Source: Mesorhizobium sp. ZC-5
GTDB taxonomy: Bacteria > Pseudomonadota > Alphaproteobacteria > Rhizobiales > Rhizobiaceae
Direction of reading: 5' to 3'
DNA: 64,000 nt
NCBI RefSeq assembly: GCF_025753855.1
Contig: NZ_JAOWPT010000002.1
Span: 1-64,000 of the forward strand
Part shown: positions 41,631 through 52,013 of the stretch, in pieces
Layout: every line of letters begins with the position of its first letter
How positions within the stretch are numbered: the first letter of the stretch is position 1
Program-made: the position numbers and the translations under genes
Notes under the pieces: model-generated
Seen by the model: only the letters and a program-made list of their open reading frames with translations
The model's database searches: none
Told to the model about the DNA's origin: nothing

Positions 41631-42632
41631 TCAACCGACGACGAATCCGTGCGCGAACGGATCGCGGTCGTCGATGAAGATCGTGTTGTAGCCGGTCAGC
41701 CTGGCCCAGCCGCCGACGGACGGGATGATAGCGGTCCGGCCGGCGACGCTGGTCTCGCTTTCTACCCTGCCTTTGAACAGCGACCCGATGATCGATTCAT
41801 GCACGAAAGCATCGCCCGCCTTCAGCCTGCCCTTGGCATGAAGCTGCGCCATGCGCGCCGAGGTGCCGGTGCCGCAAGGCGACCGGTCTATGGCCTTGTC
41901 GCCATAGAACACCGCGTTGCGGGCGGCGGCCTCGGGCTGCGTCGGCGAGCCCGTCCACAGGATATGCGACAACCGGTTGATGCCGGGGTTTTCCGGGTGG
42001 ACGAAGCTGTAGGCGTCGTTGAGCCGCTGGCGTAGCACCGGACTCCAGGCAATTAGCTCGCCGGCGGAATGGTCGGCCATGTCGCGATAGTTTTCCTGCG
42101 GGTCGACGATGGCGTAGAAATTTCCGCCATAGGCGACATCGACGGTGAGCGGCCCGAGGACCGGGCACTCCACGGCCAAGCCTTCGGCATAGAGGAAGGA
42201 CGGCACATTGGTGATGCGCACCTCTTCGACATACTCGCCAACTTGTTTGTATTCGGCGACGACCAGGCCGGCCGGCGTGTCGAGCCTCAGCACGCCCGGC
42301 GTCTTCGGCTTCACCAGCCCGTGTTCGATCGCGAAGGTCACCGTGCCGATGGTGCCGTGGCCGCACATCGGCAGGCATCCCGACGTCTCGATGAACAGGA
42401 TGCCGATGTCGCAGTCCGCGCGCGTCGGCGGGTAGAGGATCGAACCGGACATCATGTCATGTCCGCGTGGCTCGAACATCAGCCCGGTGCGGATCCAGTC
42501 GTACTCTGCGAGGAAATGCGCCCGCCGTTCCATCATCGTCGCGCCGTTGAGCAGCGGTCCGCCGCCGGCGACCAGCCGCACCGGATTGCCGCATGTATGC
42601 CCGTCTATGCAGTGGAAGGAATGCCGCGCCAT
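41631..42632 (-). CDS. 4-hydroxyproline 2-epimerase
   Basis: A 333-residue proline-racemase-family enzyme that converts trans-4-hydroxy-L-proline to cis-4-hydroxy-D-proline. Both catalytic cysteines are present: C90 (LPMCGHGTIG) and C253 (RSPCGTGTSAR). This separates it from the trans-3-hydroxyproline dehydratases, which have Thr in place of one Cys. The N-terminal HSFHCIDGHTCGNPVRLV is the family signature. I chose the ATG at 42632 because the open frame upstream belongs to the preceding gene read in another frame. It lies 17 bases after the D-hydroxyproline dehydrogenase gene in a three-gene operon. Confidence 0.93.
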   Translation of the reverse strand: MARHSFHCIDGHTCGNPVRLVAGGGPLLNGATMMERRAHFLAEYDWIRTGLMFEPRGHDMMSGSILYPPTRADCDIGILFIETSGCLPMCGHGTIGTVTFAIEHGLVKPKTPGVLRLDTPAGLVVAEYKQVGEYVEEVRITNVPSFLYAEGLAVECPVLGPLTVDVAYGGNFYAIVDPQENYRDMADHSAGELIAWSPVLRQRLNDAYSFVHPENPGINRLSHILWTGSPTQPEAAARNAVFYGDKAIDRSPCGTGTSARMAQLHAKGRLKAGDAFVHESIIGSLFKGRVESETSVAGRTAIIPSVGGWARLTGYNTIFIDDRDPFAHGFVVG

Positions 42633-42649
42633 CGCGCCGATGCTCCGGA

Positions 42650-43882
42650 TCAGAACCGTTGTGGGGAAAAGGGTGAGAGGTCGATTGCCGGAGCCTGGTC
42701 CAGGACCAGGTCGCGCACCAGGCTTCCGGTCGCCGCCGATTGCGTCAGGCCGAGATGTCCGTGCCCGAAGGCATAGAGGATGTTGGCATTGCGTTTCGAC
42801 CGTCCGATCACCGGCAGCGAGTCCGGCAATGACGGGCGGTATCCCATCCATTCGCGGCCGCCTCCGGTCTTCAGGCCGGGCAGGAACTGTTTTGCCTTTT
42901 CGAGCATCGCCTTCGACCGGGCATAATTCGGCGGCCGGTGGATGCCGCCCAACTCGACGGCTCCCCCGACACGAATGCCGGTGGCGAGCGGCGTGACGAC
43001 GAAGCCGTGGCCGGAAAATATGAGCTGGCGTTTGATGTCGAAGGCGCCGGGCGGCAGCGTGGTGTTGTAACCGCGTTCGGTTTCGAGCGGGATCTTCTCG
43101 CCCAATTGCCGCGCAAGCAGATGCGACCATGCGCCAGCGGCAATCACCAGATGCCGCGCCGACAGTGTCCGGCCCTGGCGCAGCTGGATCGCCACCGTGT
43201 CGCCGCGCGGCAGGATCAGCCCGACATCGCCGTGGACGAAACCGGCGCCTTGGCGTTCCGCATGCGCCCATATCGCCTTGCCGAAATCCTTGGGGTCGCT
43301 CACCGTCTTCCAGCCGGGCACGAAGGTCGCCGCCGTGAACCGGTCGGACAGTCCTGGCTGATAGCCGGAGAGTTCCGCCCGATCGAGATGGCGGTAGCCG
43401 ATGCCGAAGCGGTCGCGCGCCGCCCAGCCCGGCAGCGAAGCCTGGAACTCGGCGTCGCCCTCATAAAGTTCCAGCGATCCGTCCTCGCGCAGCATCGGCA
43501 AGGTGCCGGAGCGCTCCATCAGCGCCATCCACTCGCATTCCGCGAGCTTCATCATCGAGGCTTGCGCCGCAAGGCTTGCCTCGAATTTTTTGAAATTTCC
43601 GGCCCGCCAGAAACGGTATAGCCAAGGTACAAGTTTCGGAAAATAGCCGGGCGGGATGGACAATGGTCCGAGCGGGTCGGCCAGCCATTTCGGCACGTTC
43701 GCCATCATGCCCTTGTGCGCGAGCGGCAGGATGTCGGAGAAGGCGAGTGCCGCAGCATTGCCGGAACTGGTTTCCTCGCAGATGCCGGTGCGGTCGATCA
43801 CCGTCACCTGCCGTCCGGTTTCCGCAAGCTGCGCCGCCACGCAAATGCCGACGATACCGCCGCCGATGACAGCGATGTCCAA
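42650..43882 (-). CDS. FAD-dependent D-hydroxyproline dehydrogenase (DadA-like)
   Basis: A 410-residue flavoprotein of the D-amino acid dehydrogenase/DAO family. The FAD-binding motif IAVIGGGIVGICVAAQLAET is at the N-terminus and the C-terminal RPSLPDSLPVIGRS is typical of the group. Context (epimerase next, deaminase before) makes D-hydroxyproline the likely substrate, giving pyrroline-4-hydroxy-2-carboxylate. The start is probably TTG at 43882, with GGGAG just upstream. Longer frames back to 43987 would translate the palindromic repeat (43890-44030) and are unlikely. Confidence 0.88.
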   Translation of the reverse strand: MDIAVIGGGIVGICVAAQLAETGRQVTVIDRTGICEETSSGNAAALAFSDILPLAHKGMMANVPKWLADPLGPLSIPPGYFPKLVPWLYRFWRAGNFKKFEASLAAQASMMKLAECEWMALMERSGTLPMLREDGSLELYEGDAEFQASLPGWAARDRFGIGYRHLDRAELSGYQPGLSDRFTAATFVPGWKTVSDPKDFGKAIWAHAERQGAGFVHGDVGLILPRGDTVAIQLRQGRTLSARHLVIAAGAWSHLLARQLGEKIPLETERGYNTTLPPGAFDIKRQLIFSGHGFVVTPLATGIRVGGAVELGGIHRPPNYARSKAMLEKAKQFLPGLKTGGGREWMGYRPSLPDSLPVIGRSKRNANILYAFGHGHLGLTQSAATGSLVRDLVLDQAPAIDLSPFSPQRF

Positions 43883-43889
43883 GGTGCTC

Positions 43890-44030
43890 CCTTCTCCCTG
43901 TTCACGGGGAGAAGGTGCCCGAAGGGCGGATGAGGGGCGTGTCCCGGCACCTGCATTTGATACTGCCATCGAGACGCTGTCCCTCATCTGGCTGCCGCCA
44001 TCTTCTCCCCGTGAGCGGGGAGAAGAATCC
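43890..44030. repeat. Palindromic intergenic repeat, family A, second copy
   Basis: CTTCTCCCtgttcacGGGGAGAAG and CTTCTCCCCgtgagCGGGGAGAAG hairpins flank a centre with the GGATGAGGGGCGTGTC/CCTCAT element. It is the same architecture as 18169-18354. It fills the gap between the deaminase and dehydrogenase genes of the hydroxyproline operon. Confidence 0.7.
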
Positions 44031-44034
44031 AGGA

Positions 44035-44928
44035 TCAGAATGCAGGCAGCTTCAGCCTGACCGCAAGCGCATCCTTGACGATTTTCTCGACAGCCTTGCG
44101 GCGCTCGCCTGAAAGCGGCTGGCGCGGCATGCGCACCCGGTCGTTGGTGTCGATGGCGTGCACTTCAGCCAGCTTGATGTTCTGCACCAGATAGGTCGAG
44201 ACGTCGAGGTCGAGCAGCGGCCGGAACCAGCGATAGATTGCCAGCGCCTCGTCGCGGCGGCCCTGTTTCATCAACTGGTAGATGGCGACCGTCTCGCGCG
44301 GGAATGCCGTGACCAGACCTGCCACCCAGCCGATGGCGCCGACCGACAGCGCCTCGAAAGCGAGATTGTCGACGCCGGTGAACAAGTCGAAACGGTCGCC
44401 GAAACGATTGATGATCTCGGTCGAGCGGCGAATGTCGTCCGATGATTCCTTGATGGCGACGAATCGCGAATCCCTGGCCAGTTTCTCCATGTCGTCGCAG
44501 GTGACGTCGACACGGTAGGCGAGACGGTTGGAATAGATCATCACCGGCAGGTCGCCCGCTTGCGCGACGGCGGAAAGGGCAGCCACCGTCTCTTCCGGAT
44601 TGGTGTGGTAGATCGGGCTCGGCACCACCATCAGGCCGTTGGCGCCTTCCTTGGCGGCGCGCTTGGCGATTGCCGCCGCCTCGCGTGTCCCAGGCTCGTT
44701 GACGGTGAGCAGCACCGGCCTCTTGCCGGCCACCTTTTGCGCCGTCTTCAGCACCTCGATCTTCTCGTCATGCGAGAGCATCGGGCCTTCACCCAATGAG
44801 CCGCAGACGATGATGCCGTCGCATCCCGCTTCGATCTGCAGCGCGAAGCAGCGCTCCATCTCCGCATGGTCGAGGCGGTCATCCTCGGTGAACTTGGTCG
44901 TGACTGCCGGAAAAACTCCGCTCCACAT
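44035..44928 (-). CDS. Pyrroline-4-hydroxy-2-carboxylate deaminase (DapA family)
   Basis: A 297-residue class I lyase of the dihydrodipicolinate synthase family. Schiff-base Lys is K160 (FVAIKESSDD), the catalytic Tyr is Y132 (VMIYSNRL) and the carboxylate-binding loop is CGSLGEGPM. The position as first gene of a hydroxyproline operon points to the deaminase that makes alpha-ketoglutarate semialdehyde, not to lysine synthesis. Start ATG 44928 has GGAGAG just upstream. The final enzyme, alpha-ketoglutarate semialdehyde dehydrogenase, is not seen nearby. The GntR gene is divergent. Family is secure, specificity inferred. Confidence 0.88.
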   Translation of the reverse strand: MWSGVFPAVTTKFTEDDRLDHAEMERCFALQIEAGCDGIIVCGSLGEGPMLSHDEKIEVLKTAQKVAGKRPVLLTVNEPGTREAAAIAKRAAKEGANGLMVVPSPIYHTNPEETVAALSAVAQAGDLPVMIYSNRLAYRVDVTCDDMEKLARDSRFVAIKESSDDIRRSTEIINRFGDRFDLFTGVDNLAFEALSVGAIGWVAGLVTAFPRETVAIYQLMKQGRRDEALAIYRWFRPLLDLDVSTYLVQNIKLAEVHAIDTNDRVRMPRQPLSGERRKAVEKIVKDALAVRLKLPAF

Positions 44929-44941
44929 GGCTCTCTCCATC

Positions 44942-45018
44942 TGATATATCAATGATATATTACAAGATCGAAGCGACTGTCAATCGCCGAAGCCGCGTGA
45001 TATATCAAAAATATATCA
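44942..45018. promoter_or_regulatory. Paired GntR operators in divergent promoter
   Basis: The perfect palindrome TGATATATCA occurs at 44942-44951 and again at 44998-45007. Each is followed 11 bases later by a similar half-matching copy: TGATATATTA at 44953-44962 and AAATATATCA at 45009-45018. The two doubled sites are 56 bases apart and lie between the deaminase and GntR starts. Such AT-rich palindromes are typical FCD-type GntR operators. Confidence 0.65.
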
Positions 45019-45029
45019 TTGGAGGCCGA

Positions 45030-45686
45030 ATGCGGGACGAAGCTGAAAGGGCGGCGGTCGAGCCAGTCACCGCAAAGGCGTATCGTGTGCTGGAGCGGCT
45101 AATCGTGACGCTTGAGCTGGCGCCGTCCACCACGACCACGGAAGGCGCGTTGATCGAACGGCTCGGCCTTGGCCGCACGCCGGTGCGCGAGGCCATCCAG
45201 CGGCTGGCGTGGGAAGGGCTGCTCGAGGTGCGGCCCCGTGCCGGCATCGCCATCGCCCCGCTGCACGCCGGCGACTGGCTGCGTGTGCTTGACGCGCGGC
45301 TGGGCGTCGAGACCATCCTTGCCCGCTCCGCCGCCCGTTTCGTCACGCAGGGCGCCGCCGAACTGTTCAAGCAGGCCGGCAACGCGATGCAGGAGGCGGC
45401 GGCCAGCGGCAATGTCGTCGCCTTCCTCGAAGCCGACAAGGCGCTCGACGACGCGCTGGCGCTCGCTTCCGACAATGCTTTCGCTGCCCGCCTTGCCGCT
45501 CCGCTGCAGACGCACAGCCGGCGTTTCTGGTTCCGCTACAAGGCCGATACCGGCCTGGCGGAATCCGCCGGACACCACATCGGCCTGGTTGGCGCCATTC
45601 TGGGCGGCGACGAAGACGGTGCCGGAGAAGCCGCCGGACGCCTCATCACGATGCTGCGATCGAACGCGGAAGCGGCCTTGCGCTAG
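45030..45686 (+). CDS. GntR/FCD-family regulator of hydroxyproline genes
   Basis: A 218-residue regulator. The winged HTH spans about 15-80, with LIERLGLGRTPVREAIQRLA and EGLLEVRPRAGIAIAPL typical of GntR. The all-helical C-terminal FCD domain follows, with candidate metal ligands in the HHIGLVGAILGGDEDG segment. GGAGG lies five bases before the ATG at 45030. It is divergent from the hydroxyproline operon and flanked by two doubled TGATATATCA palindromes. It probably represses the operon and itself until a pathway intermediate binds. Confidence 0.9.
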   Translation: MRDEAERAAVEPVTAKAYRVLERLIVTLELAPSTTTTEGALIERLGLGRTPVREAIQRLAWEGLLEVRPRAGIAIAPLHAGDWLRVLDARLGVETILARSAARFVTQGAAELFKQAGNAMQEAAASGNVVAFLEADKALDDALALASDNAFAARLAAPLQTHSRRFWFRYKADTGLAESAGHHIGLVGAILGGDEDGAGEAAGRLITMLRSNAEAALR

Positions 45687-45801
45687 GGTCGAGCGCCTGA
45701 TGCATGTCGCCCGAAAGTATCCTCGGTTTCCGGATAACGACATGCATCAAATCAAGGAATCTGAAGCGCGGCCGTCGAAACCCTGTTCGGCGCGACGCGT
45801 T

Positions 45802-46101
45802 TCAGGCGTCCGGCAGCGCCGCCAGCACGTTGGTTTCCCAGCCTTCGCCCGACGACAGTACGCAACTCTTGCCGTCGGTGTCGCTTGCGATGATCGTCCA
45901 GGTGCCGTTCTCCGACACGAAGACTTCGACCACCGCGTCCTGGTTGACGACCCCCACGGATTGTGGGGTTTCCTTGAACTCTTCGGAGAGTTTTTTGACG
46001 ATCTCATCGCGGGAGCCGCACGGAACGGCGGCGAATGCGGCGCTGGAAAAGAGCGGCAACATCGCGACCGCGGTCGCGCATGCGAGGAACTTGCGTGTCA
46101 T
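45802..46101 (-). CDS. Small exported protein of unknown function
   Basis: A 99-residue protein with a clear signal peptide (KFLACATAVAMLPLFSSAAF, cleavage after AFA). The mature part of about 75 residues has two cysteines (PCGSRDEIVKKLSEEF and GKSCVLSSGEGWE) that could form a disulphide. The alternating strand pattern VEVFVSENGTWTIIASD resembles small periplasmic proteins common in rhizobia. I do not recognise a named family. It stands alone between the GntR and DoxX-like genes. Confidence 0.7.
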   Translation of the reverse strand: MTRKFLACATAVAMLPLFSSAAFAAVPCGSRDEIVKKLSEEFKETPQSVGVVNQDAVVEVFVSENGTWTIIASDTDGKSCVLSSGEGWETNVLAALPDA

Positions 46102-46447
46102 GCGACACCTCCTGTAGCCCGCGCAAACGGCACCCCGGCGACAATCGCACCGCAGACACCGCGCTCAAGCATGTTTCCAGTTTCCGGCAGGCAGTCCCCA
46201 GCCGCACGCCGATATCAATCAAAGCGCAACGCGTCGAATTGGTTCCATCGAACATCGGCGTCTTTCGTGGCCGTCAGCGCGACAGGGCAGCCGCCAATCG
46301 CTGAACGGGGCGAGCGACGACCGTTCGCCGCGTGTATCCTTGTCCGCATTCGCAACCGGCCTTCAAATTTTTTGTCGCTCGATGTCGGAACAGAACCGCC
46401 ACGCACGTCCTTCGTGGCATCTCGTCAACCTTGGAGGGAATTTTGAG

Positions 46448-46834
46448 ATGAGTGAAACAACGATGACACGGATCGGCTACGCGCTGTCCGGGCTTTTTGT
46501 CCTGTTCATGCTCGGCGCCTCGGTGTCGCCGAAATTGCTCGGCATGCCCGTCGCCGAAGAGATCATGGCTACTCTCGGCTGGCCTGCCGGCTATGCATTG
46601 CCGATCGGGATCCTGGAGCTGATCCTGACGCTGCTTTACATCTATCCCCGCACCAACGTGCTTGGCGCGGTCCTGTTCATGGGATTGTTCGGCGGGGCGA
46701 TGGCGACGCAGATGAGGGCCGGCAGCCCGCTGTTCAGCCACACGCTGTTCTCGATCTATCTCGGCCTGTTCATGTGGGGTGGCCTGTGGCTGCGCGATCC
46801 GGCATTGCGTGCAATATTCCCGTGGCGGCGATAG
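46448..46834 (+). CDS. DoxX-like membrane protein
   Basis: A 128-residue protein with four membrane helices (about 8-27, 43-62, 68-85 and 98-116). The pattern of short loops, with TLGWPAGYALPIGILELILT in the second helix, is that of DoxX/DoxX-like proteins. GGAGG at 46432-46436 precedes the ATG at 46448. Function of this group is unclear; related proteins are linked to redox or quinone metabolism. It is convergent with mmsA, and a shared terminator follows. Confidence 0.8.
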   Translation: MSETTMTRIGYALSGLFVLFMLGASVSPKLLGMPVAEEIMATLGWPAGYALPIGILELILTLLYIYPRTNVLGAVLFMGLFGGAMATQMRAGSPLFSHTLFSIYLGLFMWGGLWLRDPALRAIFPWRR

Positions 46835-46846
46835 TCCCGCGAAAAC

Positions 46847-46874
46847 AAAGGAGCAGCAAGAGCCGCTCCTTTTT
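46847..46874. terminator. Bidirectional terminator between DoxX-like gene and mmsA
   Basis: AAAGGAGC (46847-46854) and GCTCCTTT (46865-46872) form an 8-bp stem with a ten-base loop. There is a T-run on the plus side and an A-rich flank on the other, so it can serve both convergent genes. Confidence 0.75.
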
Positions 46875-46896
46875 CTGTCCAGGCCTGAAGCCAGAT

Positions 46897-48393
<1,497 letters not shown>

Positions 48394-48540
48394 CGTTCTC
48401 TCCCTGATCCTGATTGTTTGATGGCCCATTGTCCCGCTTCCGCAAGGAAATGGCAACGCGAGCGGAAAAGCACCCGTTGTGCGAAGAATCGATACCAGAT
48501 TGCAGCAGACGCGATTTAGTGCAAAGGTCGCAGTCGCGTC

Positions 48541-48564
48541 TCCCTCCCCCTTGAGGGGAGGGGA
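48541..48564. repeat. Palindromic intergenic repeat, family B, second copy
   Basis: CCCTCCCC-cttga-GGGGAGGG hairpin directly upstream of the LysR start, matching the first hairpin of 18854-18892. It may supply the purine-rich ribosome-binding region of the LysR gene (GGGGAGGGGAACGGAGG). Confidence 0.6.
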
Positions 48565-48579
48565 ACGGAGGCTGCTTCA

Positions 48580-49461
48580 ATGAACTGGGACGACGTCCGC
48601 ATCTTCCTCGCCGTCGCGCGTGCCGGCCAGATCCTCGGCGCCGCAAGGCGACTCGACCTCAACCACGCCACCGTCTCCCGCCGCGTCGCGGCACTCGAGC
48701 AGGCGCTCAACACGAAGCTCTTCCGCCGGCTCACCACGGGCAGCGAGTTGACGCCGGCCGGCGAGCGGTTCCTCGGCATCGCCGAGCGCATGGAGGTCGA
48801 CATGATCGCGGCGCGCGCCGAGGTGTCGGGCGATGGCGACGATGTGTCGGGCACCGTGCGTATCGGCGCGCCGGATGGCTTCGGCGTCGCCTTCCTGGCG
48901 CCCAGACTCGGCGAACTCACCGCCCAGTATCCCGACCTTGCCATCCAGCTCGTGCCGGTGCCGCGCTCGTTTTCGCTGTCGCGGCGCGAGGCCGACATCG
49001 CGATTACGGTCGAGCGCCCCACCGAAGGCAGGCTGGTCGCCGCCAAGCTGGTCGACTACGCGCTCGGCCTCTATGCCTCGCGCGCCTATGTGGACAAGCA
49101 CGGCCTGCCACAATCCACTGCCGACCTGCCGGCGCACAGGCTCGTCGGCTACGTGCCGGACCTGGTGATCAGCCCGTCGCTCGACTACGCCGCCGACTTC
49201 AGCGCGGATTGGCATGCCGGGTTCTCGATATCGTCGGCGCTCGGCCAGGTCGAAGCGGTGCGCGCCGGCGCCGGCATCGGCATCCTGCATGCTTTTATCG
49301 CGCGTGCGCACGCCGACCTCGTTCCAGTGGTCGCGATCCCGCAGATTCGCCGTGCCTACTGGCTGGTCTACCATGAGAGCGTCCGCCCGCTGCGCCGCAT
49401 CCAGACTGTCGCGGGTTTCATCGCCAAGACGGTGGAACGAGAACGCAGCCTGTTCTTGTGA
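48580..49461 (+). CDS. LysR-family transcriptional regulator
   Basis: A 293-residue LTTR. The winged HTH (1-60) reads MNWDDVRIFLAVARAGQILG, then AARRLDLNHATVSRRVAALE. The substrate-binding domain starts at about 90 (GTVRIGAPDGFGVAFLAPRL). GGAGG lies upstream of the ATG. The gene is divergent from mmsA across 186 bases containing a palindromic repeat, so control of mmsA is likely, as in many rhizobia. The inducer is not evident. Confidence 0.92.
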   Translation: MNWDDVRIFLAVARAGQILGAARRLDLNHATVSRRVAALEQALNTKLFRRLTTGSELTPAGERFLGIAERMEVDMIAARAEVSGDGDDVSGTVRIGAPDGFGVAFLAPRLGELTAQYPDLAIQLVPVPRSFSLSRREADIAITVERPTEGRLVAAKLVDYALGLYASRAYVDKHGLPQSTADLPAHRLVGYVPDLVISPSLDYAADFSADWHAGFSISSALGQVEAVRAGAGIGILHAFIARAHADLVPVVAIPQIRRAYWLVYHESVRPLRRIQTVAGFIAKTVERERSLFL

Positions 49462-49535
49462 CGGCCGCGATCGGCGCCTTTCGGCCGGCATGAGTTTTTT
49501 GCTATCGTCCCAAGCATTGCAGCGAGAGGGCGGAG

Positions 49536-50154
49536 TTGCTGTCACGTCCTTACGTCGAACTGCTGCGGCAGGCGCGCTGCATGGCGCGGCGCGCCGACGA
49601 GGCCGAGGACCTGCTTCAGACCATCCTGCTCGCCGCGGTCGAGGCGGGCCGCGCGGACCTGTCCTGTCCGCCGCTGGCTGCAGGGCGCGCTGAGGAAGCG
49701 GGCAGCCTTCGATGCCCGCTCCGCCGCCCGCAGGCGGCAGCGCGAAACGCACTGGTCCGAGAGAGACGCCCGGCAGGCCGAGTCGCCGGATTTCCCCCGG
49801 CGCTTCGTCGCTTCCCTGCCGCCGTCGCTGCGCACCACCGCGCTCCTCGCCCTTACCGGCCATACGAGGCAGGAGATCGTCTGGCTTCAGCGCCTGCCGG
49901 ACACCGCGTTCCGCCAGCGGCTCGCCGACATTCGCCGGCGCTGGCATGCCTTTGGCGGCGGCGATATTGCCGGCATGTCCGGCCTTTCCGGCACGCTGGA
50001 ATTCGGCCGCATCAGGCAATCGCTTCTGGCCGCCGTTCGTCACGGACAGGCAGTCCTCGCCAGCCACGATCCCGACGGGCATCTTTTTGTCATCGGTGGG
50101 CTCACAAAACCCACAGCCGCGGCAACGGGGAAGCGTACCAATCATCAGGAGTGA
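49536..50154 (+). pseudogene. Frameshifted sigma-factor-like gene
   Basis: Two plus-strand frames together make one RNA polymerase sigma-factor-like protein. From TTG 49536 the first frame gives a sigma region 2-like start (SRPYVELLRQARCMARRADE, then AEDLLQTILLAAVEAGRAD). At about 49660-49675 the homology moves to the +1 frame, which begins WLQGALRKRAAFDARSAARR at 49675 and continues to a TGA at 50152. That frame includes a region 4-like part (LPPSLRTTALLALTGHTRQE). The original frame runs on as nonsense. It is either a real one-base frameshift (pseudogene) or a sequencing error. It ends three bases before the VOC gene, suggesting an original operon. Confidence 0.65.
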
Positions 50155-50157
50155 AAA

Positions 50158-50547
50158 ATGTTCGGCAAATCCCAACTCGGCGCCGTCTGCTACTACGTGT
50201 CCGACATCGCCAGGACCGAAAAATTCTATCGTGACGTCCTCGGCCTCGACGTCGAGCGCATGGAGGATGACGGCGACGGCCACGCCTGGCTGATGGCCCG
50301 CACGGTGAATGAAATCGAACTCATCTTCTTCCAGCAGGATTCGCGGCCCGGCAATTCGCCGATCATCGTCTTCAGTATCGATGATGGCGGCATCGACGAC
50401 ATCGTTTCCGGTCTCGCCGAGAAAAGCGCGACCATCGTCACGCCGGTCAGCCACGCTCCCGGCGGCTGGTCGGCCGAGATCGCCGACCCGGATGGCCACA
50501 CTGTCTCGATGTATCAGTCGGAGGAAAAGCCGCGCTCGCTGAAATAG
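50158..50547 (+). CDS. VOC (glyoxalase/bleomycin-resistance fold) protein
   Basis: A 129-residue single VOC-fold protein. It has the paired beta-alpha-beta-beta-beta pattern: AVCYYVSDIARTEKFYRDVL in the first half and ATIVTPVSHAPGGWSAEIAD in the second, ending FADPDGH-type motif ADPDGHTVSMYQ. The family includes glyoxalases, dioxygenases and resistance proteins; the substrate here is unknown. AGGAG precedes the ATG. It follows the broken sigma-like gene by three bases. Confidence 0.88.
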   Translation: MFGKSQLGAVCYYVSDIARTEKFYRDVLGLDVERMEDDGDGHAWLMARTVNEIELIFFQQDSRPGNSPIIVFSIDDGGIDDIVSGLAEKSATIVTPVSHAPGGWSAEIADPDGHTVSMYQSEEKPRSLK

Positions 50548-50549
50548 CT

Positions 50550-51806
50550 TCAGCGGCCGTACCGGCTCAATCCCAGTTCGCGCGTATCGATCTCCGGCTT
50601 CTTGCCGGAAATGATGTCGGCCAGCACCTTTCCCGAGCCGCAGGCCATGGTCCAGCCAAGCGTGCCATGGCCGGTGTTGAGATAGAGGTTCGGGAATTTC
50701 GTCGGACCGATGATCGGCGGGCCGTCCGGCGTCATCGGCCGCAGCCCGCACCAGAAGCTCGCCTTGGACAGGTCGCCACCTTTCGGGAACAGGTCGCCAA
50801 CCGAATGTTCCAGCGTGTCCCGACGCGCCTGGCGCAGTTGCAGGTCGTAGCCGGAGATTTCCGCCGTGCCGCCGACGCGGATGCGGTTTCCGAGCCGGGT
50901 GATCGCCACCTTGTAGCTCTCGTCCATGATGGTCGACTCGGGAGCGCCGTCGGGGTCGGTAATCGGCACCGTGATGGAATACCCCTTGATCGGATAGACC
51001 GGGATCGAAAGCCCGAGCGGCCGCAATATCTTCGGCGAATAGCTTCCGAGTGCCACCACATAGGCGTCCGCCGTCAGCAGCCCGGCGCTGGTGGAGACAC
51101 CGGCAATCCTGCCCGCCTCCAGGACGATCCCGTCTATCTTGGTGTCGAAGCGGAACGTCACCCCACGCGCCGCCGCATGTTCCGCCAGCTTGGTGGTGAA
51201 CATCTGGCAGTCGCCGGTCTCGTCGCCCGGCAGTCTCAGCCCGCCCTTGAACTTTTCCCGCACCGAAACGAGCGCCGGCTCGGCGGCGATGCAGCCGGCC
51301 GGATCGAGCACCTCGTATGGCACCCCGAACTGTTTCAGCACCTCGATGTCGCCGCCGGTGCCGTCGACCTGTTTCTGCGTGCGGAAGAGTTGCAGCGTGC
51401 CCTGGCTGCGCTCGTCATAGGTGATGCCGGTGGATTGCCTGAGCGCCCGCAGGCAGTCGCGGCTGTACTCGGCGATCGGCACCATGCGCGCCTTGTTCAC
51501 CGCGTAGCGCGCCGACGTGCAGTTGCGCAGCATCGACAGGATCCAGGTCCACAGATGGCTGTCGAGCACCGGCTGGATCTTCAGCGGGCCATGCGTCATC
51601 AAAAGCCATTTGATCGCCTTCACCGGGATGCCCGGACCCGCCCACGGCGACGAATAACCGGGCGAAACTTCGCCGGCATTGGCGAAGCTTGTTTCGAACG
51701 CGGCCCCCTTCTGCCGGTCGACGACCTCCACCTCATGACCTGCCTCGGCCAGATAATGGGCCGTAGTGGTGCCGATCACGCCGCTGCCGAGAATGAGAAT
51801 TTTCAT
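50550..51806 (-). CDS. dadA: D-amino acid dehydrogenase
   Basis: A 418-residue FAD enzyme that deaminates D-alanine and other D-amino acids to oxo acids, feeding electrons to the respiratory chain. The N-terminal dinucleotide motif is [20 protein letters not shown]. DadA signatures are [20 protein letters not shown] and the C-terminal [20 protein letters not shown]. Length matches DadA. It lies downstream of alr on the same strand with a 207-base gap, forming the usual DadA/alanine racemase catabolic pair. It is convergent with the VOC gene (2-base gap). Confidence 0.95.
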   Translation of the reverse strand: MKILILGSGVIGTTTAHYLAEAGHEVEVVDRQKGAAFETSFANAGEVSPGYSSPWAGPGIPVKAIKWLLMTHGPLKIQPVLDSHLWTWILSMLRNCTSARYAVNKARMVPIAEYSRDCLRALRQSTGITYDERSQGTLQLFRTQKQVDGTGGDIEVLKQFGVPYEVLDPAGCIAAEPALVSVREKFKGGLRLPGDETGDCQMFTTKLAEHAAARGVTFRFDTKIDGIVLEAGRIAGVSTSAGLLTADAYVVALGSYSPKILRPLGLSIPVYPIKGYSITVPITDPDGAPESTIMDESYKVAITRLGNRIRVGGTAEISGYDLQLRQARRDTLEHSVGDLFPKGGDLSKASFWCGLRPMTPDGPPIIGPTKFPNLYLNTGHGTLGWTMACGSGKVLADIISGKKPEIDTRELGLSRYGR

Positions 51807-52013
51807 GGTGCCTGCCCCTGCCGAAGCCGCATGGTTTCGCTTCGCCGCACAATAGGCGGTCCCGCCCGGCGCCGGTCAATGCCGAATCGAGATGGTGAGG
51901 CTTGATGACACGGGCCTGCGAGACACCTTCTCCTCTTGGGGTTGAGAAGCGCAGTGCAACCGCTTGCGGGTACAGGTCTTAGGTCGAGATCCGGGTATGG
52001 TACCGCCGAATTG

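Noticed and set aside
41494-41691. 65-codon plus-strand frame between livH and the epimerase gene
   Set aside because: It overlaps the epimerase C-terminus, has no ribosome site and shows no family pattern.
42633-43271. Extension of the hydroxyproline epimerase frame upstream to 43271
   Set aside because: It lies fully within the dehydrogenase gene in another frame; the conserved epimerase N-terminus starts at the ATG at 42632.
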